From: JACQNR01 sp049515175
Lineage (GTDB): Bacteria > Acidobacteriota > Terriglobia > UBA7540
Direction of reading: 5' to 3'
Length of the DNA stretch: 11,876 nt
NCBI GenBank assembly: GCA_049515175.1
Contig: JBEKUI010000136.1
Location: forward strand, 1-11,876
The position numbers and the translations under genes are program-made. Positions 1 to 7,802 of the stretch are shown here, piece after piece (positions within the stretch are counted from its first letter, which is position 1; every line of letters starts with the position of its first letter). Under the pieces are notes generated by a model, which worked only from the letters and a program-made list of their open reading frames with translations, had not been told where the DNA came from and did no database searches.

Positions 1-3
1 GAT

Positions 4-44
4 AAAGGGCCAAGACTCAAACGGGTTTTGGCCCTTTTGCTTTG
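4..44. terminator. Rho-independent terminator-like hairpin
   Basis: A perfect 10-bp stem, AAAGGGCCAA (4-13) with TTGGCCCTTT (28-37), closes a 14-nt loop. On the plus strand it is followed by a T-rich stretch (35-43), as in an intrinsic terminator for a gene lying left of the window. On the minus strand it lies about 47 bp beyond the stop codon of the 40-aa gene and could end that transcript too, although the T tract in that direction is short and cut by the window edge. Confidence 0.65.
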
Positions 45-83
45 TTAAATAGGGTATCCCAATACGGGACAACTGATGGCAGC

Positions 84-206
84 TTAGGACTCGCTACGGC
101 GGATTGTTTCCTGCACTACGCGGAAGGCAGCTTGGTTTAAGTCTTCCCGTGGTTGGCGCTTCGAGGTAGGCTTGCGCTTCGCTTTGGGCTTCTGCTTCGT
201 GGGCAT
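84..206 (-). CDS. Small basic protein, 40 aa, unknown function
   Basis: A 40-codon frame from ATG (206-204) to TAA (86-84). The first half is extremely basic (MPTKQKPKAKRKPTSKR), with nine Lys/Arg among the first 17 residues. The second half, about residues 19-38, is a probable amphipathic helix containing REDLNQAAFRVVQET. From memory, similar short proteins with a Lys-rich head and a '(R/K)EDxNQAAxRxVxE' tail recur in Acidobacteriota. I know no assigned function. The basic head would fit nucleic-acid or ribosome binding, which is speculation. No convincing Shine-Dalgarno precedes the ATG, but a good sigma70-like promoter ends only 6 bp upstream, which fits a leaderless mRNA. It is divergent from the gene at 469. 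Confidence 0.6.
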   Translation of the reverse strand: MPTKQKPKAKRKPTSKRQPREDLNQAAFRVVQETIRRSES

Positions 207-240
207 ACGTCCATTATCGCATGGGCCGATAATCAGTCAA
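207..240 (-). promoter_or_regulatory. Sigma70-type promoter giving a leaderless mRNA, with embedded palindrome
   Basis: Read on the minus strand, TTGACT (240-235) is followed after 16 bp by GATAAT (218-213). Only 6 bp separate the -10 box from the ATG of the 40-aa gene at 206, so the expected start site falls at or next to the A of the start codon. A perfect inverted repeat ATTATCG (213-219), 7 bp, CGATAAT (227-233) covers the -10 box and most of the spacer. That is the geometry of a repressor operator. Box matches and palindrome are read directly; function is inferred. Confidence 0.55.
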
Positions 241-350
241 TGGCACCTTGACTTGAAACTGCACCACTACCGAACTGGAGGCAACCGGGCATGAAGAATC
301 TACATCGCACCTGGAGGATTTACGCGTGGGCTGGCCTGCCATCTCTATTA

Positions 351-410
351 ACTCCAATACTCTCATGGAGTTGGGTCGGTTGGAGTCTGGTTGTCGATCT
401 GCACTTATAA
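351..410 (+). promoter_or_regulatory. Possible promoter with three phased half-sites
   Basis: A TTGGAG (380-385) and TTATAA (405-410) pair with 19-bp spacing is a weak promoter candidate about 50 bp before the gene at 469. Around its -35 lie three copies of one hexamer at exact 15-bp steps: ACTCCA (351-356), then TGGAGT (366-371) and TGGAGT (381-386). The first is inverted and the other two are direct. This could be a regulator binding array. The promoter assignment is weak. Confidence 0.3.
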
Positions 411-468
411 AACCGGCTTGGGCGAGTGGGCTTCCTACCAAGCCTCCACGCTGCTATCATTAGAGGTG

Positions 469-1461
469 ATGCGCTTGCGACAACCATCGAACACGTACCA
501 ACTTGGGGGCATCGCCCGGGGAGTCATCGTGGGAGTACTTTTCCACCTGCTCTTCCCTTCCCTCACCCGGGCCCAGGGCCTGGCGCGCGACGCGCTTTCG
601 AATTTTCCTGCGGACACCCAGCAGGTGGCTTATCTGAATCTGGCACAGTTGCGCAGTCTGGCGGAGTACCCGCAGATTCGCAATTACCTCCTCAATCGCC
701 AGTTTCGAGATTTCCAGGATTTCCTCCGCTCACTCGGCGTCGACTCGGAAAAGGACGTTGACGAAGTGATGCTCGGCTGGCGGATGGAAAGCGGAAGCCT
801 GGTGGGCCGCGCCGAAGGGCGATTTGACGGCGAGCGAGTACGCAAGTTGGTCGTCCAGCAGCAGATGCCCATTCGCGAATACCAGGGGTATGAGCTTTAC
901 TCCTTCGGTTCAGGTGAGGACCCGACGGACGTCGTGTACGTGTTCCTCAGTTCCTCTTCCGCGGCCTTCGGTAAGCTGCGCGACGTGAAGGATCTGCTCG
1001 ACGTCCGCGCAGGCGCTAAACCCGCGCTGGACACAAACTCGGCGTTCGTGGGATGGGAAGCGGAGTTGGAAGGCACCTCACCGCAATGGGGCATTTCGAC
1101 TGGCAAGATGGCGGCCAGCCAAGCGGGGCCATGGCTGGCGGCGGGAAGCAAACCGGGGCTTGACCCGAGCGTCCTGTTTGGACCGGTGCAGGCAGTCCTC
1201 TATCGAATGGATTGGAATGGGGGAGTCATCACCCACGTCTCCATCCTTTGCCAGAACAACGAATCGGCTTCGGCGTTCGCCCAGCTACTTTCCATATTGC
1301 GCGACGCGCGCCCGGCGGCGGGAGCCAACCCTCTGCCGGCGGGCCTGCTGACACTTGTGCAGGGGCTCGAGGCCCATGCCAATGGCTCGCGCGTCGAATT
1401 GACCACTACGGCGCCGCTGGAGGCGATGGAGCAGCTTGTGCGTTCCGGCGAGACGCATTGA
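469..1461 (+). CDS. Secreted protein of unknown function, 330 aa
   Basis: From ATG 469 the protein begins with a Sec-type signal peptide: basic MRLR, a hydrophobic stretch VIVGVLFHLLFPSLT at about residues 18-32, and a likely cut after T-R-A before QGLARDAL. The mature part of about 295 residues opens with 'FPADTQQVAYLNLAQLRSLAEYPQIR'. That kind of sequence occurs in uncharacterised acidobacterial exported proteins where a 'does this residual Aqp/Asp score pass' layout is repeated, but I cannot name a domain. No catalytic motif or further membrane segment is visible. Start choice is uncertain. GAGG sits only 2 nt before ATG 469. A TTG at 391 has GGAG 5 nt upstream, but using it would add 26 residues ahead of the signal peptide. 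The next gene follows after 100 bp on the same strand. Confidence 0.7.
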   Translation: MRLRQPSNTYQLGGIARGVIVGVLFHLLFPSLTRAQGLARDALSNFPADTQQVAYLNLAQLRSLAEYPQIRNYLLNRQFRDFQDFLRSLGVDSEKDVDEVMLGWRMESGSLVGRAEGRFDGERVRKLVVQQQMPIREYQGYELYSFGSGEDPTDVVYVFLSSSSAAFGKLRDVKDLLDVRAGAKPALDTNSAFVGWEAELEGTSPQWGISTGKMAASQAGPWLAAGSKPGLDPSVLFGPVQAVLYRMDWNGGVITHVSILCQNNESASAFAQLLSILRDARPAAGANPLPAGLLTLVQGLEAHANGSRVELTTTAPLEAMEQLVRSGETH

Positions 1462-1561
1462 AACAGGGCGCAGCGAGCGGGCTGAGAAGCTTCAGGTACA
1501 ACTAACGGCCGCCACTTTGGGGACGATGCGGGTTTGATGTAGGAGCGTTGGAAGGAGGAGC

Positions 1562-3034
1562 ATGATGCGACGGGCAATCATCGCGATCGCGCTGACAGTG
1601 GGATTGGGCGTTCTTCTCATGCTGGGGTGTGGAGGGGGCAGTTCCTCGATGTCCCCCACCTCCAATGTGTCCACGGGTTCGGTGGTTGCCCTGGGAACCG
1701 ACGCGCCATTGTGCAACGTGTTTTCCGTCAGTGTCACCATCATGGGGATCACCCTGACCCCACAAAACGGTGGCACGCCCGTTTCCATTCTCGGCTCGGG
1801 GCAGAGCCTCACCATTGATTTCCTCCGCCTCATGGAGTTCAACACTATGTTGAACCTGGCGAGTGTCCCGGTGGGCCTGTACTCACAGATGACCCTGACG
1901 CTCTCCAATGCTCAGATTACCGTCCTCGACGTGACGCAGACGCCACCTCAGCCCGTGTCGATCCCGACGACCTTACAGAACGCCACAGTCTCCATTAACC
2001 TCGATCCCGCCCTCACCGTGAACAGCAACGGGACCACGAGTCTGTTGGTCGATTTCCATCTGTTCCGGTCGCTGCTTTCCTTGACTACTCAGGCCACGAT
2101 CGATCCGGTTATGACCGTGGCGCGAGTCTCTCCTTCCAGCGAAGACGGACTGGGCAGGCTGGATGACCTGCACGGCATCGTGCAGAGCGTAAGCACGACG
2201 AGCACCGACCCGGCATTCACGGGCAGCTTCACACTTCAGACCCAGGGCGGAACCGGGCCGGTCCTGACTGTCAATACGACGAGCAATACGAATTTCGAGG
2301 ACGTCTCGGGCCTGAGCGGACTGGCCCAAGGGAGCTTCGTGGAAGTCGACGCGGCGGTTGACACCTCTGGTCACATCGTTGCCAAAGAAGTGGAACTGGA
2401 GGGAACCGTCCAGGGCCAGGGCAAGGCGGCTTTCGAGGGAATCATCATTGACGTGCAACGCGACACCAACGGCAACGCCACGCAGTTCACGCTGTTCGTG
2501 CGCGAAGAATTCCCGGATGTGAGCGCCAGCATCCCCCTGCGCTCGGCGCTGACGGTCGACGTCGGCGGGAGTACGAATTTTCTGATTTTGCGCCCGGGTA
2601 TCAACGAGGCCAACCTGACTTTGGGTTTGACCACCCTGGGCGTGGGACAGGCTATCGTTGCCCGCGGATCGTACACCACGGGCTCGCCCAACGGTTCTCT
2701 CATGGCCGACGGCGTGGCACTGCATCCCCAGGCGATTCGCGGGGCATTCCAGGCCCTACTCCAGCCCGAGGGGTCCGACCACAAGACGGGAGGGTTCAGC
2801 CTCGTTCCCTGCTCGCCGATTTTCAAAGGAATGCCAATTCAGGTCTTCACCTTTGGGGATACGACCTTTTATGGTGTAAGCGACCTCGACGGGTTGAGCT
2901 CCATGACTCCGGTCCACGCCAAAGGGCTGCTTTTCTACGGACCTGCGAGCACAACGATCAACGGCATCGCCACGGCGCCCCAGACCCTGCTCATGGAGGC
3001 GAAAACGGTTCGCCAAAGAGCGATGGGCGACTAG
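1562..3034 (+). CDS. DUF4382/DUF5666-type lipoprotein
   Basis: A 490-aa exported protein. The N-terminus MMRRAIIAIALTVGLGVLLM leads into LGC (Cys23) and a Gly/Ser linker, GGGSSS, typical of a lipoprotein processed at Cys23 and anchored in a membrane. The -3 residue is Met, a slightly unusual lipobox. About residues 38-190 resemble DUF4382 (GSVVALGTDAPLCNVFSVSVTIMGITLTP, then a DFLRL segment). About 203-285 and 290-390 resemble DUF5666-like beta domains, for example FVEVDAAVDTSGHIVAKEVELEG. No enzyme motif is seen; a structural or envelope-binding role is likely but unproven. A strong AAGGAGG lies 3 nt plus AGC-length before the first ATG and at better spacing for the second ATG (1565), which may be the true start. 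Confidence 0.75.
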   Translation: MMRRAIIAIALTVGLGVLLMLGCGGGSSSMSPTSNVSTGSVVALGTDAPLCNVFSVSVTIMGITLTPQNGGTPVSILGSGQSLTIDFLRLMEFNTMLNLASVPVGLYSQMTLTLSNAQITVLDVTQTPPQPVSIPTTLQNATVSINLDPALTVNSNGTTSLLVDFHLFRSLLSLTTQATIDPVMTVARVSPSSEDGLGRLDDLHGIVQSVSTTSTDPAFTGSFTLQTQGGTGPVLTVNTTSNTNFEDVSGLSGLAQGSFVEVDAAVDTSGHIVAKEVELEGTVQGQGKAAFEGIIIDVQRDTNGNATQFTLFVREEFPDVSASIPLRSALTVDVGGSTNFLILRPGINEANLTLGLTTLGVGQAIVARGSYTTGSPNGSLMADGVALHPQAIRGAFQALLQPEGSDHKTGGFSLVPCSPIFKGMPIQVFTFGDTTFYGVSDLDGLSSMTPVHAKGLLFYGPASTTINGIATAPQTLLMEAKTVRQRAMGD

Positions 3035-3153
3035 CCGTCACTGCGGGAACCGCCAGAAATGGGGCTCAATGCGTTTATGAAGAGGGCCGCCACCTCACCC
3101 GCGACGTGGGGGGAAGCTCCAGCACTGCTGACTTCACCTCGGCTGTATGTGAT

Positions 3154-3217
3154 GCTCTCGCGTAGCGCCGGACTTTCGGCCCGCACCTCTCCGTCTAAAC
3201 GCCGGCGCTACAAGAGC
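3154..3217. terminator. Long imperfect hairpin at a convergent gene junction
   Basis: GTAGCGCCGG (3162-3171) pairs perfectly with CCGGCGCTAC (3202-3211) around a 30-nt loop. The stem resumes outside an internal loop with GCTCT (3154-3158) and AGAGC (3213-3217), giving 15 bp in all. It lies between the lipoprotein stop (3034) and the hemerythrin stop, and it contains the hemerythrin TAG (3210-3208). There is no T tract, so this is not a classical intrinsic terminator. It could act as a bidirectional barrier or a 3'-end stabiliser. Confidence 0.35.
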
Positions 3218-3672
3218 GGGCATGCCTTGGCAAGCCGCGATTCGATTTCCGCGCCCAGTTTGCGGGCCTCCTCGGCGGGCATGCGTTTTTCAAAGTCGGC
3301 GAACAACTCGCGCTCTTCTTTGTGGACGTGAGCTTCGAGCAGCGCGCCGAAGCCGTCAAGAAGCGAATACTCCGAGGACGTTTCGAGCAGCTTGATCAAG
3401 CCGTGGATCGACCGATGGTCGCGGAGAAGCTCTTCGATCAGTCGAATCTTACCGAGGTAGCGTTGCATTTCCGGGAACAGCAGGCCTTCTTCAACTTCGA
3501 AGTGGCCCTTAAGTTCCGCGGCCCAGGCCTTCTGGATTTTCTCGACCTGCTCCTCGCGCCAAGTCTTCTCGCCTTTCTCAATCCCGAACCGCCGGCGAAT
3601 AATCACCGCCAGCGCCAGCGCGTGCTGGTGCTGATGTGAAAGGGGAATTAGCGTGGCATGACGGCGGGCCAT
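3208..3672 (-). CDS. Hemerythrin HHE-domain protein
   Basis: A 154-aa protein that is essentially one hemerythrin-like four-helix bundle, probably cytoplasmic (no signal peptide). Candidate di-iron ligands fall in the expected order: the His-rich SHQHQH (His13/15/17), HFEVEE (His57, Glu61), DHRSIH (His86, His90) and HVHKEERELF (His115/117, Glu119/120). Family members bind O2 or NO, or act in iron and redox homeostasis; which applies here cannot be read. The start has no obvious Shine-Dalgarno, but no alternative start exists before residue 69. It lies 86 bp after the 93-aa gene on the same strand and may be cotranscribed with it. Its stop lies inside a large hairpin. Confidence 0.85.
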   Translation of the reverse strand: MARRHATLIPLSHQHQHALALAVIIRRRFGIEKGEKTWREEQVEKIQKAWAAELKGHFEVEEGLLFPEMQRYLGKIRLIEELLRDHRSIHGLIKLLETSSEYSLLDGFGALLEAHVHKEERELFADFEKRMPAEEARKLGAEIESRLAKACPLL

Positions 3673-3758
3673 GAAGGTAAGTCTAACGGAGGAAGGGCGC
3701 CGGATGAAGTCCCAAAAATGAAGATGGCGGGCGCCAGCATTCTTTCAGGGATACGGCC

Positions 3759-4040
3759 CTACGAGGGAACAAAAGGCTTCAACTCGCGCTCCACAATTTC
3801 TTTGGTGACAGCCTCGCCGGCGTTGAGTCGCTCGATGAGACGGCTGATAACTTCTTTCGCCTGGTCTTTGCGATAGTTGCGGATGAAGCCGTCGCAGAAA
3901 TGCTCGCCGGCCATGGCGCGGTTGATTTCGGACTCCTTGTTGTGGTCCTGCAGTTCGGTGAAGTACACCACGCGATACCGCCGTGAGTATGTCGCCTCGC
4001 GGTAAATCTCAAACATGATTTTGTCAGAATCAAACGCCAT
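3759..4040 (-). CDS. Conserved-looking hypothetical protein, 93 aa
   Basis: I do not recognise a named family. The 93-residue soluble protein starts MAFDSDKIMFEIYREATYSRR and continues with the beta-like stretch YRVVYFTEL, a charged central part (NKESEINRAMAGEHFCDGFIRN) and a C-terminal helix-rich part (AKEVISRLIERLNAGEAVTKEIVEREL). It has one cysteine (Cys49), no signal peptide and no membrane segment. A good GAGG Shine-Dalgarno sits 7 nt before the ATG. The even composition and good ribosome site argue for a real gene. It sits between the archerase operon (209 bp upstream) and the hemerythrin gene (86 bp downstream), all on the same strand, and has its own candidate promoter. Confidence 0.7.
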   Translation of the reverse strand: MAFDSDKIMFEIYREATYSRRYRVVYFTELQDHNKESEINRAMAGEHFCDGFIRNYRKDQAKEVISRLIERLNAGEAVTKEIVERELKPFVPS

Positions 4041-4097
4041 GCAGAACCTCGGAACCAGGTGTTGGTGATTGTGTGTTAGCGAACGAAGCGTACTCTA

Positions 4098-4148
4098 GCC
4101 CTTAGGGCCGCAGTATCCTTAAATAGCAGACATCGGGACCACGGTCAA
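4098..4148 (-). promoter_or_regulatory. Candidate promoter for the 93-aa gene
   Basis: On the minus strand TTGACC (4148-4143, five of six consensus bases) is followed after exactly 17 bp by TATTTA (4125-4120). Initiation near 4113 would give a leader of about 73 nt before ATG 4040. That leader contains a small hairpin, GCCC-TTA-GGGC (4098-4108). This suggests that the 93-aa and hemerythrin genes can be transcribed independently of the upstream operon. Confidence 0.4.
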
Positions 4149-4249
4149 TAAGGGACGAAGCCTGAATGATGAATTGCAGTTGATGCAGCGGAGACCGTGC
4201 GGGCCCGTAGGTAAGGGTGCACCTCGCGTGCTTCCCGATCTTCCAGCCC

Positions 4250-7200
4250 CTAATCCCCATCCTTGATGGCGTTGATCGCCACGGGCGTCTCGACCTCGTA
4301 GGCTGGTGGCGGTGGGCTGGGCGGCGGGGCGGAAGGCCGGTCGTGACCATTCAGCTCAGCGCGCAACTGCGCTTCCAGCTCCTTCAGCCGCGCTTCAATC
4401 TCTGCTTGCTTCTGTTTGCGATAGACCAGGTCTTCACGATAGCGCTTGAGGAAGTAGCCGATCGTCTCGACGCGAATCTTAATGGACCCGGTCGGTTTGT
4501 TCTCGTCGATATCCTTGAAGGAGAAGTACGGGGTCCCGGATTTCGTCACAGTCTCCTCGACCGCAGAATAGACCGGTGCGTCGTGTCCGCACTTGAAACT
4601 GGAGAGCTCCAGCGCCACGAGATTGGGATGACGCCCCGTGTATTTCGCAGCCCAAATCTTCTGCGAAGTGTTTTCGCTGTAGCTATTCTTCCAGGCGTCG
4701 GAGATGTCCATGGGATGCTTGATGGTCCCGGCTTCCACGTCCTGGCCAAACAAACGCCAAACCATGTCCTCGTCGATGGGGAGCGAGGCCTGGGTGAGCA
4801 CCGGGTAGCCGATCTTCTGGAATTCCTCCAGAATCTCGTGGTTGATGCCCGGGTCGTTGTGATATGGCCGGCCGAGGATCACGATGCCGATGCGGTCTTC
4901 GGCTTCGAGCTTTTCCAGGATCTCCCGCCCCTGGGCCCGCAGGACGCCGGTCTGGAACTTGTCCTGCGCCTTCAACCCTTCCTGCACAGCGCACAGGTTT
5001 TCTTCCCAGGTGAGCCCCAGCACGTCCTTGAATTCGTCGAAAAGCTGTTTGGCAAATAACGTCGGCTGGGCCGGGTTCACAAAGGTGCTGAGGAACTGGA
5101 TGTTGTTTTGCTTGAAGAGGTCCCCCTCTTTGATGAACGCCGCCTTGACCGCTTCGGGCGTCACGGTAACCGTGGGGCAGGCGCGGTGCGCCTGGGCGAA
5201 CGGCAGGTCGCTAGGCAGATCGTCGATCATCGGGCAGAAGATGATGTCGAGCGGCTTCTTTTTGTGGGCCACGTAAAGCAGGTTGTGGACGTGGGGAATG
5301 CCCACTTTGGAGGGGAAGCAAGGGTCAATGGCGCCGCGCTTGGCGCCGTCCTTGTAAAGCTGCTCGTTGGTGTAATCGGAGTAGATGAGGTTCTCCGCAG
5401 GAATCCCCAGCGCCTCAAAATAGGCGCTGAAAATCGGACCGATCGAATACATATTGAGAATGCGCGGAATCCCGATGCGCACCGTTTTGCGTCGCTCGAT
5501 CAGCTCGGCGCGCTTCTTCTGCGCTGCGGTCAATATAAACTTAGCCGGCGGGTCGGCGACGACGGGCGGCGCATACGATTTGAACGCCGCCTTGGCCGCG
5601 ACTTCCGCCATGTTGGGATTGTCTTTCTTCATGGCGTCGAGACCCTTCTTGATCTCGCGCATGTCGGCAACGTCTTCCACCAGCCCCTTTTCGGAGGAGT
5701 TGCCCACGATGAGCCGCTTGACGCCCACCGGAATCGGAATCTTGGATTTCTTCCACGATTCGTCGGCGTCGGCGATGCTGACGTCGATGAACGTCCGCAT
5801 GCACTTGTTCTTGCAGAAGTAGCATCGCGTGTCTTCGCTGCGATGGGTGATGTAGCTGATGTTCTGCACCGAGTCCAAGCCGATGAAGTTGGTGCGCATG
5901 CCACGCTTGTACAGACGGCGCACTTCCAGCGCCGCGCCAATCGCTCCGCTCTCACCGCAGTGCTCGTGGACAATGACGTTGGGCTTGACGCCCTTGTCCT
6001 TGAAGCGCGACTCGATGAAATCCACCTGGGACTTCACCGCTGCCAGATTGTGCTGCGTCCCGCCCTGAAGGACGAAAGTCGTGCCCAGCGAGGCGAGGTT
6101 GGGGATCTGTGAAACGTAGAGCCAGATATTCTTGGGCAGGACGTTCGCCAGCCCGGCCATGATCTCTTCCGGCTTCCAGCCCTGGCGCTGGAAATCGACG
6201 ATGTCCGACTGCATGAACACCGCGCAGCCGTAGCCGAACATGGGCATCGATTTCGCCGAGAAGGCGATGTCGGCGTACTGTTTCACGTCAAAGCCGAACC
6301 CAACGCACGTGGATTGCAGGAAGTATCCGTTCCCTGCCGAGCACTGCGTGTTGAGCTTGAAGTCTTTGACCCGGCCGTCCTGCAGGATGATGAGCTTGAT
6401 GTCCTGGCCGCCCACGTCGCAGATGACATCGGCGTTGGGATAGCAATGCAACGCGGCTTCGGTGTGCGCCACGGTCTCGACGATGGCCACATCGGCACGC
6501 AACACGTCCTTCAGGATGTCCTTGGCGTATCCGGTCGAGCCTACTCCCAGCAGTTCCAAAGTCGCGCCCTGCGATTCGACCTGGCCGCGCAGGTCGGCGA
6601 ACATTTCCTTGGTGTCTTCGAGGGGATTGCCCTTGGAGAGCTGGTAGCACTTCACCATGATCTCGCCGTCGTTATTGAGCAGGACGGCCTTGGTCGAAGT
6701 TGAGCCGCCGTCAATTCCCATGAAGGCGCGGACGTGCTCGCCCGGTTTGAAGGTGTGAGGAACGAACTTCTTGCTCCTGTAGCGCTCCTTGAATTCGTCC
6801 AGTTCGTTTTCGGTCTTGCAGAGCCCGCCCCCGCCCTTCTTCGCTTTGTCTTCCTGGCGGCCGAAGTTGATGTAATAGTCGAGCTTGTCGCAGCCCCTGT
6901 AGATGCCGAGGTTTTCGTCCTCGTCCATGCCGAACCGCACGCAGCCGAGAGCGGCAAAGTATTGGGCGTTGTCCGGCACCATGACGAGCTCTTCCGGGTC
7001 TTTGCCTTCCGGCAGAGGGAAATTGCGCTCCTCCCAGACTTTTGGGATGTTGTGCTTCCAGCAATCGCGCATCCCCTTGATGTACGTGTTGGGGCCGCCC
7101 AGGAGCAGCACCACGGGACGTAGAGTGTTGCCGCGCGTCAGAACCGACAGGTTTTGCTGGATGATGGCCTCGAACAACGAGGCCATGAGTTCGTTGGGCG

Positions 7201-7777
7201 GGACACCGCTCTTCTGCAAACCGTTGATGTCGGTCTCGGCAAAGACGCCGCACTTCCCTGCCACGGGATGGAGCTTCTGCCCCACGTATCCCATATGGCA
7301 GAGTTCTTCAGCTGGAATGTGGAGCTTGGCGTTGATCTTGTCAATGACCGCGCCCGTGCCGCCCGCGCATTTGTCGTTCATCGAGGGGATTTTCTTCTTG
7401 CGGCCGGTTTCCGGATCTTCTTTGAAGATGATGATCTTAGCATCCTGCCCGCCGAGTTCCACGACGGAACCGCACTCAGGGTAGAGGTGCTCGACGGCGA
7501 GCGAAACCGCGTTCACTTCTTGAACGAACTTCGCCCCGATAAAAGCCGCGATGCCGCTCCCACCACTGCCGGTGGCGAAAACGCGCGTCTCACCGGCCTT
7601 GATCCCGGCCTCATCCTCCATCCGCTTCAGGAACTCGAGGCACTTCTCCGGCTGCCTGGTGTCATGGCGCTGGTAGTCGCTCCAGAGGATCTTCTGGGTC
7701 GTCGTATCGACCACGACAGACTTCACCGTCGTCGAGCCAACGTCCAGGCCGACCATCAGGTCTTTCGAAGCAGGCAT
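4250..7777 (-). CDS. Tandem acyl-CoA dehydratase activase (archerase) with DUF2229-like domain
   Basis: A 1175-aa cytoplasmic protein with two BadF/BadG/HgdC ATPase modules. Module 1 (about 7-290) has phosphate motif LDVGSTTVK (Asp12), GSGGSG (70-75), ELGGQDAK (107-114) and cysteines Cys137 (KCAGGTG) and Cys176. Module 2 (about 351-625) has IDGGSTSTK (Asp356), GVGSTGY, DVGGQD (454-459), Cys479 and Cys518. Both cysteine pairs are 39 residues apart, as in HgdC, where they bind a [4Fe-4S] cluster between subunits. Then come a CX2CX3C motif (Cys652/655/659) and a DUF2229-like region (about 766-1100) with Cys820, 848, 867 and 1063 (FKCGHD). The tail is a charged helix plus a Pro-rich stretch (1148-1160). 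Such proteins use ATP to push electrons to very low potential. GGAG lies 7 nt before the ATG. It is the second gene of an operon with the 593-aa partner; the substrate is unknown. Confidence 0.9.
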   Translation of the reverse strand: MPASKDLMVGLDVGSTTVKSVVVDTTTQKILWSDYQRHDTRQPEKCLEFLKRMEDEAGIKAGETRVFATGSGGSGIAAFIGAKFVQEVNAVSLAVEHLYPECGSVVELGGQDAKIIIFKEDPETGRKKKIPSMNDKCAGGTGAVIDKINAKLHIPAEELCHMGYVGQKLHPVAGKCGVFAETDINGLQKSGVPPNELMASLFEAIIQQNLSVLTRGNTLRPVVLLLGGPNTYIKGMRDCWKHNIPKVWEERNFPLPEGKDPEELVMVPDNAQYFAALGCVRFGMDEDENLGIYRGCDKLDYYINFGRQEDKAKKGGGGLCKTENELDEFKERYRSKKFVPHTFKPGEHVRAFMGIDGGSTSTKAVLLNNDGEIMVKCYQLSKGNPLEDTKEMFADLRGQVESQGATLELLGVGSTGYAKDILKDVLRADVAIVETVAHTEAALHCYPNADVICDVGGQDIKLIILQDGRVKDFKLNTQCSAGNGYFLQSTCVGFGFDVKQYADIAFSAKSMPMFGYGCAVFMQSDIVDFQRQGWKPEEIMAGLANVLPKNIWLYVSQIPNLASLGTTFVLQGGTQHNLAAVKSQVDFIESRFKDKGVKPNVIVHEHCGESGAIGAALEVRRLYKRGMRTNFIGLDSVQNISYITHRSEDTRCYFCKNKCMRTFIDVSIADADESWKKSKIPIPVGVKRLIVGNSSEKGLVEDVADMREIKKGLDAMKKDNPNMAEVAAKAAFKSYAPPVVADPPAKFILTAAQKKRAELIERRKTVRIGIPRILNMYSIGPIFSAYFEALGIPAENLIYSDYTNEQLYKDGAKRGAIDPCFPSKVGIPHVHNLLYVAHKKKPLDIIFCPMIDDLPSDLPFAQAHRACPTVTVTPEAVKAAFIKEGDLFKQNNIQFLSTFVNPAQPTLFAKQLFDEFKDVLGLTWEENLCAVQEGLKAQDKFQTGVLRAQGREILEKLEAEDRIGIVILGRPYHNDPGINHEILEEFQKIGYPVLTQASLPIDEDMVWRLFGQDVEAGTIKHPMDISDAWKNSYSENTSQKIWAAKYTGRHPNLVALELSSFKCGHDAPVYSAVEETVTKSGTPYFSFKDIDENKPTGSIKIRVETIGYFLKRYREDLVYRKQKQAEIEARLKELEAQLRAELNGHDRPSAPPPSPPPPAYEVETPVAINAIKDGD

Positions 7778-7802
7778 TCCGTGTCTCCTCGGTCTTGATA
7801 GC

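Noticed and set aside
214..441. 75-aa minus-strand open frame upstream of the 40-aa gene
   Set aside because: It runs through the promoter and palindrome of the 40-aa gene, has low-complexity Ser/Arg composition and no ribosome site.
1973..2725. 250-aa minus-strand open frame opposite the lipoprotein
   Set aside because: The plus-strand frame has a signal sequence, a strong Shine-Dalgarno and recognisable domains; this frame has none.
3059..3331. 90-aa plus-strand open frame at the convergent junction
   Set aside because: Ser/Arg-rich, overlaps the hemerythrin gene and the long hairpin, no ribosome site.
4098..4108. GCCC-TTA-GGGC hairpin as a terminator for the archerase operon
   Set aside because: Only 4 bp, a 3-nt loop and no T tract; more likely part of the leader of the 93-aa gene.
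4217..5059. 280-aa plus-strand open frame over the archerase 3' end
   Set aside because: Antisense shadow of the DUF2229-like part; no recognisable motif.
5108..6112. 334-aa open frame on the plus strand opposite the archerase gene
   Set aside because: It is an antisense shadow of a well supported gene. Its composition (many Val, Asp, Arg, His runs) is typical of the reverse complement of a coding strand, and it has no domain or ribosome site.
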